NCBI RefSeq assembly: GCF_029168945.1
Contig: NC_083610.1
Location: 51,539,429-51,603,428, forward strand
Direction: 5' to 3'
DNA length: 64,000 nt
DNA from: Cannabis sativa
Lineage: Eukaryota; Streptophyta; Magnoliopsida; Rosales; Cannabaceae
In this document: positions 49,457-59,825 of the stretch, piece after piece
Layout: each line of letters starts with the position of its first letter
How positions within the stretch are numbered: position 1 is the stretch's first letter
Position numbers and translations under genes: made by a program
The notes under the pieces: generated by a model
Told to the model about the DNA's origin: nothing
The model's input: the letters and a program-made list of their open reading frames with translations, nothing else
The model's database searches: none

Positions 49457-50745
49457 GGAGGCTCATTCTACTCGTATTCTCGCATCCCGGACCACCAAGA
49501 TGTACCAAGATTTGAAACCGTACTTCGGTGGAACGGTATGAAGAAGAATTTGGTAGAATTCGTATCGAGATGCCTCACTTGTCGCTGCATCAAGGCCGGA
49601 ACATCGAGACCAACAGTGGTTGTTGCAGCCTCTAACCCTACCAGAATGGAAATGGGAGGATATTACGATGGATTTTGTGGTTGGGTTACCTAGGACCACG
49701 GGTTTGCATGATTCCATCTGGGTAGTGGTGGACCAATTTACGAAATTCGCTCACTTCACGGCCGAACAACATTTTACAAAGTGGGATCACGGTTGAGTTA
49801 TATGTCGTGAGATAGTGAGACTTCACGGGGTACCAAAGTCTATAGTTTCGGATTGTGGATCCGAAATTCACCTCCAAATTTTGGCAAAGTTTGCAACGGC
49901 AATGGGTACGAAGCCGAAATTCAAGAGATTCCATCCTCGGACAGATGGTCGTCCGAAAGGACAATTCGTATATTGGAGGATATGCTGAGAGCCTGTGTTA
50001 TGGACTTTGAGGGTTCATGGAGTAAATATCTACCGTTGATAGAATTTTCGTACAACAACAGTTATCAGAGTACGATAGGGATGGCACCCTATGAACTGTT
50101 GTACGGTAGGAAATGTAGATCCCCTATCCACTGGGATGAGACAGGAGAGGAAATACCTAGGTCCGCAGTCAAGGCAATGCGGACCAATGAGGCGATAGAG
50201 AAGATAAAAGCTAGAATGCTTGCCTCACAGAAAGCGGGCATGTAAGAGTTACGCAGATCCGAAACGCAGAGATGTTGAGTTCCAAGTAGGGGAACATGTA
50301 TTTTTACGGGTGTCTCCGATGAAGGGGATTAAACGTTTCGGGAAAAGAGGCAAGTTATGCCCTAGATTTACAGGACCTTTCGAGATTCTCGAGAAGATAG
50401 GTCAAGTGGCATATCGGTTAGCATTGCCTCCACTTTATCAAGCGGTGCACAACGTATTCCATGTCTCAATGTTGAGAAAATACGTTTCGACCCCTCTCAT
50501 ATACCTCGGCTTATGAGAGTCTTCGCCTTCAAATTTGTACATGTCATATGAGGAACAGCCAGTGCAGATCCGGGATAGAAAGGATAAAGTCCTTCGGAAT
50601 AAGACCATAGCATTGGTCAAGGTTCTCTCGGAGAAACAAGCAAGGTGGAGGAAGCCACTGGGAGCTAGAGTCGTATATGAGAGCTCAATATCCAGAGTTA
50701 TTCGTGTTAGATTTCTAGGACGAAATCCTTTTAAGGGGGGATAGT
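49457..50745 (+). pseudogene. Integrase with chromodomain of element C
   Basis: The zinc finger spans about 49455-49600 (HSTRI..., CLTCRC). The core carries the first Asp at [12 protein letters not shown] (near 49725), a damaged middle, and [20 protein letters not shown] (near 50060). The C-terminal GPF/Y module is clear (GPFEILEKIGQVAYRLALPP, HNVFHVSMLRKYV; 50370-50495). The chromodomain follows (YEEQPVQIRDRKDKVLRNK, 50541 on) and is broken by shifts around 50620-50670. Chromodomains of this kind steer integration toward heterochromatin marks. A stop (50516) lies between the GPF/Y part and the chromodomain. Confidence 0.87.
50733..50744 (+). promoter_or_regulatory. Polypurine tract of element C
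   Basis: AAGGGGGGATAG immediately before the 3' LTR (TGTAAAG from 50746), the primer for plus-strand DNA synthesis. Confidence 0.85.
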
Positions 50746-51836
50746 TGTAAAGCCCGCTTAGTTAATTTGGAAATTATCGCTGTTTATGATTAATCATGAA
50801 ATTATTTATAGCTATTTAAATAATTTATTGTCGTTATTATGTTATTCAAGAGCTTGCATATTCCGCATTTCCGTGTCCGTATTTTGGAACTCGGCGTTTG
50901 GCTCAGTAGAAATCACAACTTAGTATGTTAGTAGTTTGGGGACGGGTTTTAGACATTGGGAATGTCGGGAATGGCCGGGAATTTAGAATGTCCCAAAAAT
51001 ACCCCTTTAGTGATTTTTATGTGATTTTAGAATGGAGGGGCAAAATGGTCTTTTTGCCCCAATGACTTTTTGTCTTTTAGTGACTTGTTTATTGAAAAAT
51101 AAATGTTATTTGTTTATTTTATTGGCTGAAGTAAATGAGATAAGTGGCTTTAGTTTATTTTCCAATTTTTACAAATTATGCTAAGTGTAGAAAAGAAAGA
51201 AAATTTCAAAAGAAACTCTCTCAAGCCCCTCTCTTTTCGGCCATCTTTGAGCAGCAAGGAGGAGGATTTTTTCTTGGTGATTCAAGTCTTTCTTGTGTAG
51301 ATTTTGTGATCCTTAGTTGCTTGTAAGTGGTTCTCAACCTTTCTTTGTGTTCTTGATGTTTTTAATGTGAAATTGGTAGGTTGCATGTTAGATTGTATGG
51401 CTGTTTGTTGCTGTGCTTAATTATTGTTTGCAGTAGCTTAATTAGGTTTTAAATGGATGGATTATATAGGTTTTAATGCATGCTAGTGGTGTTGTTTAAA
51501 GCTTTGAATTTCCTATGCAAAATATGTGATTTTTGAGAGAAAATGTTATATTTTGTTGCTGTGTTGTTGAGGATGTTTGCTTGAGTTTCCAGAGGTTATT
51601 TTGAGCTTGATTATGTAGAATTAAGTTGGTTTGATTGCATGTTTAGGTGTTTTTGCTCAAGTTTGAGTTTAGAACTCAAGCTTGAGCTCCAATGGCATTT
51701 TTCATGTTTGAGGTTTCTGGGTGGTTTTGATGCCTTGGATTTGTTCTAGGGATAGTTTAGAACAGGTCTGGAAAGTTTGGGACCAATTGGGGTTGAATTG
51801 GTCGAGTTATGAGAATTTTAGTTGGCTGCCGCGAGG

Positions 51837-51904
51837 AACCGAATTCGGTTGTGCATCCGAATTCGGATGAGGGTTCAAGAATTCCCGTAACCGGAATTCC
51901 GGTT
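51837..51904. repeat. Three perfect palindromes centred on GAATTC
   Basis: AACCGAATTCGGTT (51837-51850), CATCCGAATTCGGATG (51854-51869) and AACCGGAATTCCGGTT (51889-51904) are each their own reverse complement. A further GAATTC lies at about 51879. In the 5' LTR (near 45370-45435) the outer arms remain but the centres differ for the first two. Confidence 0.9.
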
Positions 51905-52273
51905 GGGCAACCGTCCGCCTAGGTTGGGGAATTTTTCCGAACCCTAGTTTTCCTCGTTTTTAGGTTTTTAGGGGTATTGCCATGCTTTTTATCGATAGGG
52001 AAACTTTTAGTTCCTAGTTTTAGTCCCCGGGAAGTGATTTAGCGTGTCACTTATAGCGTTGTGATTTTTATGGTTTTAGGAGCCCGATCCGCCGTCAGCT
52101 CTTCGGTTCCGGTCGAGTTGACTCTAAGCACACCGAAATCGGAATCCGTAAGATTAGTATAACAATATGCATATGTAGATTACATGTTTAGCGTGCATGT
52201 AGGAAAGCCCGCTAGATTACATTAGTTATGTATTTGAGCTTCGAACCATCCAACCTGTCACGCCGGTACGAAT

Positions 52274-52539
52274 GGAGTATGACCGACGGCCGGAGTATGA
52301 CCGGCTCGACCGATCAGCCGACATTTGGTTGGTGGTTCAAAGGCTATTGACCTATCCCGTCTGACAGCCGGAGTATGACCAAGAATGAGTATGACCGGGT
52401 TGGACCGATCAGAGGATACTTGTCAATAGTACCGTCCCCCGAACGTTCAAAACTCGCACCATGTTGGACATGGCAAGAGTGGCTCGGTACCACTATGTTG
52501 GACATGGCGTACGGACTCCGGTATCGTGTTGGACACGGC
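52274..52539 (+). repeat. Short direct repeats in the 3' LTR of element C
   Basis: Four copies of a GAGTATGACC word (52274, 52292, 52370 and 52386 areas) and three copies of TGTTGGACATGGC or TGTTGGACACGGC (52462, 52496, 52527; spacing 34 and 31). They lie downstream of the likely start of transcription and only in the segment missing from the 5' LTR. Confidence 0.8.
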
Positions 52540-52959
52540 GGCAAATGGTTTTATATATGATATTATTATGCTTTTCTTACTGAGTCTGTCGACTCACAGT
52601 TTATGTTCATGTGTAGGTAAAGGCAAGGCTATAGCCGATGGACCGTGAGCGAGCTTATGAGATTGTACATGTCGGCTGCGGTTCCCTGGAGCGTACGATC
52701 TCGGGGACGCAAGGCTGAATTTTGCTTAACTGTCGTTAGACGACTTTTATTTTGATGTAATAGTTAAACAGTGAAACTTTTTGTAAATATTTTTATAATC
52801 GGGATCCCGGGTCTTTTATAATATGTTTTACAAGTTTAATCAAAAAGCAAAATTTTAATTAATCACGTTTTTCCATAAACGTCGTTGATTAGCAACGAGC
52901 TGCACAGTACGTTTAAAAATCACGTAATACGCCTAAGGTAGTTAGGGTGTTACAGAAGG

Positions 52960-54600
52960 CATCCGTATTAGATATTTGTTCTCTTGGAACATTTTCAATT
53001 TTAAAATAATCAAACTTCTCCAAAATCTTCCAAACTTTCTCTAGATATTTGGCCATTCTTGTGCCTCTTACTTGGTATTCTCCCAAAACTTGGTTTACAA
53101 TCAGCTGGTAATTGCTAAAACATTGTACAAATTTTACTTTTAAAGTTTCTACAATCCTTAGTCTAGCTAAAAAAGCTTCATACTCTGTTTCGTTATTTGA
53201 AGCCTTAAATTGAAATATTAGTTCATAATGAAACTTGAAGTTTTTAGGCGACACCATTATTACTCCTGCCCCTAATCCATTCTCGTTTGAAGCTCCATCA
53301 ACGAAAAATTTCTATATTTTACCATCATTTCTTATTCTAGAATCTTCTATTGAGTTTATTACTTCAACCAAGAAGTCGGCTAAAGCCTGGCCTTTGATGG
53401 AGATCCTCAAAAGGTAGATTATTTCAAATTGTCCCAGTTCGATCGACCATTTTATTAATCTCCCAGATGCATTGGGCTTGGAGAATACTTTTTGCAATGG
53501 CTGATCTATAAAAAAAATTAATGGGGTGAGCCTGAAAATATGGTTGCAGCTCTTTGGATGCATGCACCAGGCAAAGTGCAAGTTCTTTGAGTGGAGGGTA
53601 CCTCTATTCTACCCCCAATAACCTTTTGTTTATATAATAAACAGGTTGCTTGTTCCTGCTCTCTTCTCGCACTAGTGCAACACTTATGAGATGGCCAAAC
53701 AAATGAACAATGTCTCTCCAATGATTGGTTTAGCCAGTACTGTTTATGTGGAGAGATGCTTTTTTATTTCTTGAAAAGCCTTCTCATACTCTTCTTTCCA
53801 TTAGAATTTCTTGTTGCCTTGTAAGATGTTGAAAAATGGGAGGAACTTATCAATTGATTTGAAAATGAATCTGTTTAGTGCCACCATCCTTCAAGTAAAA
53901 GATTATACTTCTTTTGGTTTGGTTGGTGAAGGCATCTCGAGCAGTGCTTTTATTTTGTCAAGGTTGGCTTCAATTCCTTTCACATTTACAATAAAGCCAA
54001 GAAATTTCCACGAGGATACCCCAAATGAACATCTCTTAGGGTTCAATATCATATCATATTTTTTCAATATGGCGAAGAAATCTATGAGGTCCTCTGTGTG
54101 GTTCTCACTTTTAACAGACTTCGCCAACATATCATCCACATAGACTTCCATATTTTCCCTATCTAGTTTTCGAACATACCATTCACGAGGCATTGGTATG
54201 TTGGTCAAGCGTTGTTTAGTCGAAATGGCATGACCATGTAGCAGTAAAGCCCTATATTGGTGATAAAGCTTGTATGCTCCTGATCGGGACATGTATTTTA
54301 ATCTGCTTATATCAAGAGTATGCATCCAAAAAGGTCATTAGTTCGTGCCCTCCTGTCTCATCTACCAATTGGTCAATCCTTATTAATGGGAAGCAGTCTT
54401 TTGAACAAGCATTATTTAAATTGGAGATGTCTATGTAGGTTCTCCGTGTCCCATTTGGTTTTAGGACATGAAATGGATTAGATATCCACGAGGGATAGAA
54501 AAAGCCTCCCTTTTATTGGCTAACAGTTTGTCGACCTCTTCATTTAGGGCATTTTGTCTCTTGGGATGTAAAGGTTCTCTTCTTTAACGTTTTGAGGGAT
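52960..54600 (-). pseudogene. Reverse transcriptase and RNase H domains of element B
   Basis: RT pieces run 54600-53900, with the catalytic YVDDMLAKS near 54125-54150 and the following SFGVSSWKFLGFIVNVKGIE block. Gypsy RNase H is near 53700-53400 (SGRLIKWSIELGQFEI, KGQALADFL). The archaeal-type RNase H is at 53290-52960 (ASNNETEYEAF; its first catalytic Asp is within VDGASNENG, near 53275-53300) and stops at NTDAF where element C sits. Stops and shifts occur throughout. The order RT, RNase H, archaeal RNase H confirms the Tat lineage. Confidence 0.85.
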
Positions 54601-54705
54601 AAGAAGGATCAATATTGAGGTGACTGAATATCACATTCGAGTTAATCCAGACCATATGTAAATGGCTCCGAGCAAACTTATCTTAGTTTACCTTCAAGAA
54701 AGTGA

Positions 54706-55698
54706 TTAATTGTTATTTAAGTTCTTCCCCAAACCCTTTCCAATGTTGATAAACTTGGTAGGATTGTTTGGGTATAAATTAAACTCTTCTAATTCTTCAA
54801 TAGGTTTGAGTTGGTTATATTCATCATGGATTCTTGCATCCACATCTTCAATATCTTCCTTATTTTCTTCTGTCAACATCACCATCAATTGATGGGTTTC
54901 CCTTTTATTTTTCCACTCCACGCTATAGCATTGTCGAGCTAATAGTTGGTCACCTTTCATAGTCGCTACCCTTGAATGAGTGGGGAACTTTAAGGACAAA
55001 TATTTGATCGAGCTTATTGCCCCCATTGCTATCAATGTCGGGCAACCCAAGAGTATGTTGTATACTGAAGGGATGTCAATAACTAAAAACTCTTGCATCA
55101 AGGTCTTTGATAGTTGTGGTTCTCCCATAGTGAGTTTGAGTTCAATTGTGCCCAAGCTTGCAACACTATCACCTGTGAACCCGCATAGGTTGACCATACA
55201 CAGTTTTAGCCTTGCCTCTCCTAGGCCCATCTTCTTTAATTGTTCTTTGTAGGGAATATTTACAAAAATCCCGTTATCAATGAGAACTCTTTTTATTCTC
55301 TTGTTAGCGAGCTGAACCTGTATAACCAGGGGATCCATATGCGGAAATTGTACATGGGATGCATCTTCTCCAATAAAGATGATGGGTAGTTCTTCAGGCT
55401 TGGCTCGCTTAAGAGGTTTTGGGGTAAAAGCTGACTTTTCATTTTTCACTTCATTTATATATCTTTCTTTAGCATTATTGTTGCTTCTTGTGACGTGTGG
55501 CCCTCCAAAAATAACTAAGTTGTCCTCTCCTTCATCTAAGGGAGGTTGCAATCCTTGGTTCTTCTGGTTGTTGGGCAGATTATGCTGATTTCCTTCAATC
55601 CTTACATATTGCCTTAGGTATCCTCGTGAGATGAGATTTTCAATCTCGTCTTTCAGTTGACGACATTCCTCAGTGGTATGCCTGATATCTCGAGGCAA
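54706..55698 (-). pseudogene. gag end and protease of element B
   Basis: A long open frame of 330 codons. It starts with the Cys/His segment HTTEECRQLKDEIENLISRG, which aligns with the same segment in element A, followed by an Asn/Gln-rich linker. The protease then has its active-site loop as VLIDNGIFVNI: the two Ser after DNG in element A are replaced by Ile-Phe, which should harm activity. Flap region CGFTGDSVASLGTIELKL and the second half PSVYNILLGCPTLIAMGAI follow. It ends at a stop at 54706. Confidence 0.82.
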
Positions 55699-56956
55699 AT
55701 GACAATACTTATTAGGATCTTGCTTATTTTTTACATGTCTTATTAGATCGGGTCTCGAAACGCGACCTAATTTTCATTTACAAGATAGATATTTTCACGA
55801 GTTTCATTTAATTTCATATACATTGAGTATATAGGAATATATTTCTCGTGCTTCTTTTGTTTTTTCTTTTCTTTTGACGAATCTCTTGACTCATCTATTC
55901 TTTTAACATTCGAGGCAGTGGGGTTCAAATTTCCCACTTTGGTTGTCACAGTGCTGGTTGTAACAGTACTTCTTCTGGGTTTGTCTCCTGAGCTAGATTT
56001 AAGCAACTTCATTTCATTTTGTGCCTATTCTTTTTGAACAAAAATTTGCACACTTTCATTGAATTCATTAATGTTTCTAACAGCGCGTCCTTGCAAATCA
56101 TCCCATAGGTCACCTCTTGCGGTTGATAAGTCCGTTGTTATTCTAGCTTGAATAGCTGTCAATTGAATATTATCATTTAGAATTCTGAATTTGACTGCTT
56201 TTGTACTAAAATGACTTAAGTGAACTTTTAGGGACTATCTTGGTTGGTGCTTGATATTAGTCAGCGTGGATGCCTCTGGCCTCCTGTCCCTTGCAGCTTG
56301 GAATTGCTTCTTGAAATCCGTAGATAGTTGTTCCCAGGAAGTAATGGAATGGTTGGTGAATTTATTGAACCAACTGCTCACTTCTCCACTTAAAGAAGTT
56401 GGTACCGAAATGCATGGCAAGTTGTTTGAGACATTGCTTGCTCGCATTATGGTGTTAAAATTATTCAGGTGAGCCACAAGATAAGTTGTCCTGTCATATT
56501 GTGCGACATGCGGGTTTTTGAATCCTTGAGGAAATTGGGAATTTAATATATCAGGATGAAAATGTTCTATTTCTTAGTCTTAATCGTATCTTGATAATTT
56601 CCCATACTCTCCATCCTTGTATCGCCTAAACTTATACTCCAATTGTATTACTCCCAGCTGGATGGGATCCATGGGCTATTGTTCAAAATGTGATTGCCTG
56701 TCTGCATTCTCATTTAATTGATTACGAATATCTAGATCATCTCCCTTCAAATGCTCGAACAAGTCAAGTTGTCTGCGATTTTAATGCTCACAAAGATCAG
56801 GGTCGCGACGTCTTTCGTTTCCTTGGTCATAGTTGCTAGCTGACCTTGATCCTGAATAACATTCGGATTGGTAACTTTAAGAGTTGATGATGATCTCCTA
56901 ATCATCTCGATAATAACGTTTATCCCAATTTTTACCAACTTGAAGTGGCATGCTTA
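55699..56956 (-). pseudogene. gag of element B, middle part
   Basis: The capsid-like domain reads in the frame 56477-56235 (AHLNNFNTIMRASNV, EVSSWFNKFTNHSITSWEQL), matching element A's gag. The basic region is at 56012-55767 ([13 protein letters not shown]). Upstream, 56938-56700 has Arg/Asp-rich text and a helical stretch (LFEHLKGDDLDIRNQL) in another frame. Stops and shifts between the parts. The right end abuts LTR D. Confidence 0.7.
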
Positions 56957-57445
56957 TGTAGACAATATCAATGCCACATGGAAGTACAACTCACCAACAA
57001 GGAGTTCAATTAAGCACCTTATCCAATGGGGGTCACGACACTCAAAAGGGAGGACGAGCGACAAAGTAGCCACCTCAAGGGGGCTAGTCGACCACCTCTA
57101 GATAGCTAGCTTTTGGACATCACAAGGTTTGCCAGCCTACACCCTACATGTGCATGGCCAGCCAGGATTGGGCCTGATAGAACTTTGGTGCATAGCCTTA
57201 CACGTGGACTGTACGCGAGACTGTGAATTTGGCCTTAACAACCCAATAAAGTAGATGGAAAATACTTATGTTTCAGGGGCATTTTAGTCTTTTGTATTTT
57301 ACCAATTTAATATGTAAATATCTATTTATTTTATTTGTTAATTAGGGTTTAAGCTCTCCTATATAAAGAGCCTTAATTCAACCCTAAAAATCCTAAGTCA
57401 TTAAATCTCATTTAAGTCGTAAAGCTCTTTGTCTGATAATTCACT

Positions 57446-57532
<87 letters not shown>

Positions 57533-58549
57533 TCTCACACTTTGTTTTTGCCATAACTTTTGACTTGGAAATCTATTTTGGACGTTCTTTATATCGTTGG
57601 AAAGCTCATTTTGGGATCTATGTGTTAATACATAATTAGAGTTCAAAGTATGTATATATGTGAAAATGAATTTGGGAATAATGCTATTTTTGAAATCCTA
57701 AGAATGTGTGACTAGGATTACCGAAGCTTGCTCAGGAACACCCAGGGATTTGGAATCATTACATACTTGGATTACCAAATAAGACAGTAAACTAGCACAT
57801 TGTGATTAGCGCAGTGGCACTCATGTATATTTTTATGTATATATTATTTGAGAAATCGAGATTAGGGTTATGACCCTAAATTTAACGGTTATGTGATCTA
57901 GGGCTATTACTCTAGAATTTAAATGAATATGGATGCAATAGTACATTGTATATGTTGATATAAATTATTATGCAGGTAAGGCATAATTAGGTCAGACTCA
58001 ATATCTAAAACTGAGATAAACCATTCTAAGGCCTTACTGTAAATAGACGAGTGAGCGTAACACATAGGTCAATGTGAAATAGACAATAGATGTAGTGGCA
58101 TCAATGCTAAGTGATTTTAAATTGATATTCAAATTGTTGTTTATACTGTCTTGCTCAGCCTTGGCTCACGCGTGCTCTATTGTGTAGGAAAGGGTAAATT
58201 TGTTGTTGATTAGCCATGGGGTCGAGGACTTTCACAGTGTATTATACACGTTAAGACCAAGCTAGACCACGAGGGTTGGGTCTACCAGGGGAAAATATTG
58301 TAATCTCCACTTTTGCCGCTTAGGCCAGCGTGTACAAATAGCTTGTAATATTTTGAAAATGTTTTACGTGATCTCGAACTAAAATGTTTTCTTTTGGATG
58401 TTTCGTAAAGTTTAATAATTACAAGTTATTATTTTTATTCTGTATGTTTAAAGTTAAATTTCTGGTCTTGGCTCTAGTAAATCCCAGGTTAGCGGGATTA
58501 GTATATGTTTAGTCGTAGTGCGCGACGTTCCTCTTGTTTGGGCGTTACA
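56957..58549 (+). mobile_element. LTR D, Tekay-like, inserted in gag of element B; left end unresolved
   Basis: The right end TTGGGCGTTACA resembles the right end of the LTRs of C (TTACA). Inside are, in order, an AGGGGCATTTTAGTCTTTTG phrase similar in position to one in C's LTR, a TATA box (TATATAAAG, 57360-57367), a (TC)n leader and a 3' part with CCATGGGGTCGAGGAC. Gag of B lies on both sides, so it is an insertion. No clear target duplication was found, and the left boundary may be anywhere between about 56957 and 57250. No internal region is present, so it is solo or truncated. Confidence 0.5.
57449..57528. repeat. (TC)n microsatellite
   Basis: About 80 bp of TC repeats some 80 bp downstream of the TATA box of LTR D. 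The position parallels the (TC)n tract in LTR H. Confidence 0.95.
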
Positions 58550-58884
58550 ATATGAGTCTTCTTTTGCTCTTTGGAAACGATTCCTTTACCCTTATCCTTG
58601 TGAACACCTGAAGTTCTAGGGTCCTTCAGATCAACTTACTCAGGTGCCTCTGTCACTGGAGGGGCTTGTATGTCAGGGACTGTCCTGGTTAGAGCAGTCA
58701 TCACAGCCTCCATTCTGGTCATCTTGGCAAGTAGTGCCTCGTTGAATTGATCTTGACGTGATAACCTCTTCTCTGTTAGTTGAAATTGTCGCGCCATGAG
58801 GACCACGGGGTCTGATTTGTCAAGCTTGTATTTCTCCCCAGCATGGTCCTCAACTGCTTTGTCTTGATGATCGTCTTCATTCAT
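58550..58884 (-). pseudogene. N-terminal gag piece of element B
   Basis: From the ATG at 58884 the frame MNEDDHQDKAVEDHAGEKY continues to a helical segment (RLSRQDQFNEALLAKMTRM) and an Ala/Pro-rich end, stops at 58636, and charged text continues (KDKGKGIVSKEQKKT) to the edge of LTR D. Placement right after a candidate LTR and before the gag of B suggests it is the start of B's gag. The link across D is inferred. Confidence 0.5.
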
Positions 58885-59159
58885 ATCTTCTGGTGCATTA
58901 TCGATGTTGACCTCGACGTCCTCAGAGCTACTTTCTCCTTATTTAGCATCTTCATTGATGGGATCGTCTCAATTCTGATCTTCATCTTGAAAATTCTTCT
59001 GGCAGCTAGTGACTTCCTATGGATCACTCGTATCTCCTGCTTTGGCACTAGGGCCGGTGAAACGAAGGCTAGACTTGGGTCTGGTGAGGGCCATGTTTAC
59101 TCAAGAGTAATTCTGTTAGTGGTCTCACTGCTTTCTTCAGCTCTCAATAAAACCACCAA

Positions 59160-59825
59160 AAAATTTCGCGAGATTTTTGGAAATAGAATGAAAATAATAA
59201 GAACTGAAGTAATACAACGAATATGTAACAAGAGACAAATAGTTTTCTACATGGTTAGGGCTTTAATTGGCCATAGCCCACGAGTTAGTTTATTTAGTTA
59301 GTTGTTTACTTGTAAATGCTTTGAGAAATGCACAAGATGTGTGTTCATATGTTTGCCTGAGCAAAGTACATCAGAGTGTTCAACCCCTAATCCATGGGAT
59401 TAATGGGGTATTTATAGTAGCTGTAGGATTTCATTAGGATTTCCCATTTTCCCTCTAACGAGGAGTTTACAATAAATAATCTCTTTAGGCTTTCTCATGA
59501 TGTCCAACCCATGAAGAGTACGACCAGATCCTGACTAGGCAGATCAAAGTTGAGTTGATCAAATCAATATTGTGTCCCATAATGGTGGGTAGTTATTCTG
59601 AAATAACCACATCGCAGTGATTATGGGAAGTTTCCCCTTATATCGAGATATGATATTCAAGCATGATCTCACAGCTAAAATTCCCTTATTTATAGGGGAG
59701 GATAAATAGAAAAAATTGAAGGGTCTTCTAGCAATACAATATCTCTCCATTTTGGCTCGTTATACTAAAGGTGTCTTACGAGCTCAATAAGACGAAAGCA
59801 AAAGACTCTGTGAGTACGAAACTTG
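59160..59825 (-). repeat. Candidate 5' LTR of Tat element B (or 3' LTR of element E)
   Basis: On the - strand there is a TATA-like CTATAAATAC (59408-59417) and then a leader that ends with TCGCGAAATTTTTTGG, loosely like the LTR end of element A (TTGCGAAATTCACTCG). It sits between the gag start of B on its left and the antisense-gene remnant of E on its right, both on the expected side of an LTR. The right edge is not found; solo LTR J interrupts at 59826. No second copy was located, so this rests on position and composition. Confidence 0.4.

Larger units (their letters stand above)
44278..52954 (+). mobile_element. Chromovirus C (Ty3/Gypsy, Tekay/Del type)
   Basis: LTRs at 44278-45808 and 50746-52954 have TGTAA...TTACA ends. 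A perfect 5-bp duplication GAAGG lies at 44273-44277 and 52955-52959. PBS for tRNA-Met and a polypurine tract are in place. Internal order is gag, protease, RT, RNase H, integrase, chromodomain, which makes it a chromovirus; the LTR ends and length point to Tekay. It inserted in the opposite orientation into the RNase H/integrase linker of element B. Coding is broken into short frames, largely by small indels, several at CAG/CTG sites. Confidence 0.95.
50746..52954 (+). repeat. 3' LTR of element C, full length
   Basis: 2209 bp, TGTAAAGCCCGC...AGGGTGTTACA, followed by the target duplication GAAGG. It holds three palindromes around GAATTC (51837-51904) and short direct repeats in the part missing from the 5' LTR. 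The frame at 52344-52560 spans these repeats and is not a gene. Confidence 0.95.
25140..59825 (-). mobile_element. Tat-lineage Ty3/Gypsy element B, split by nested insertions
   Basis: Pieces in order on the - strand: candidate LTR (59160-59825 or beyond), gag start (58884-58550), gag (56956-55699), protease (55698-54706), RT and RNase H (54600-52960), then integrase (44277-42956), and on the + strand the antisense gene (25198-26119 and 39686-41960). Insertions A, C and D separate them. Each piece is from the Tat lineage, judging from the YVDD..KS reverse transcriptase, the DNG-type protease motif and the extra antisense ORF. The outer ends are not proven and no target duplication was found. 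Confidence 0.65.

Noticed and set aside
57309..57313. ATATG as the left target duplication of LTR D
   Set aside because: It matches the five bases after the right end, but the next bases are not TG and a TATA box with upstream LTR-like text lies too close. The left end is left open.
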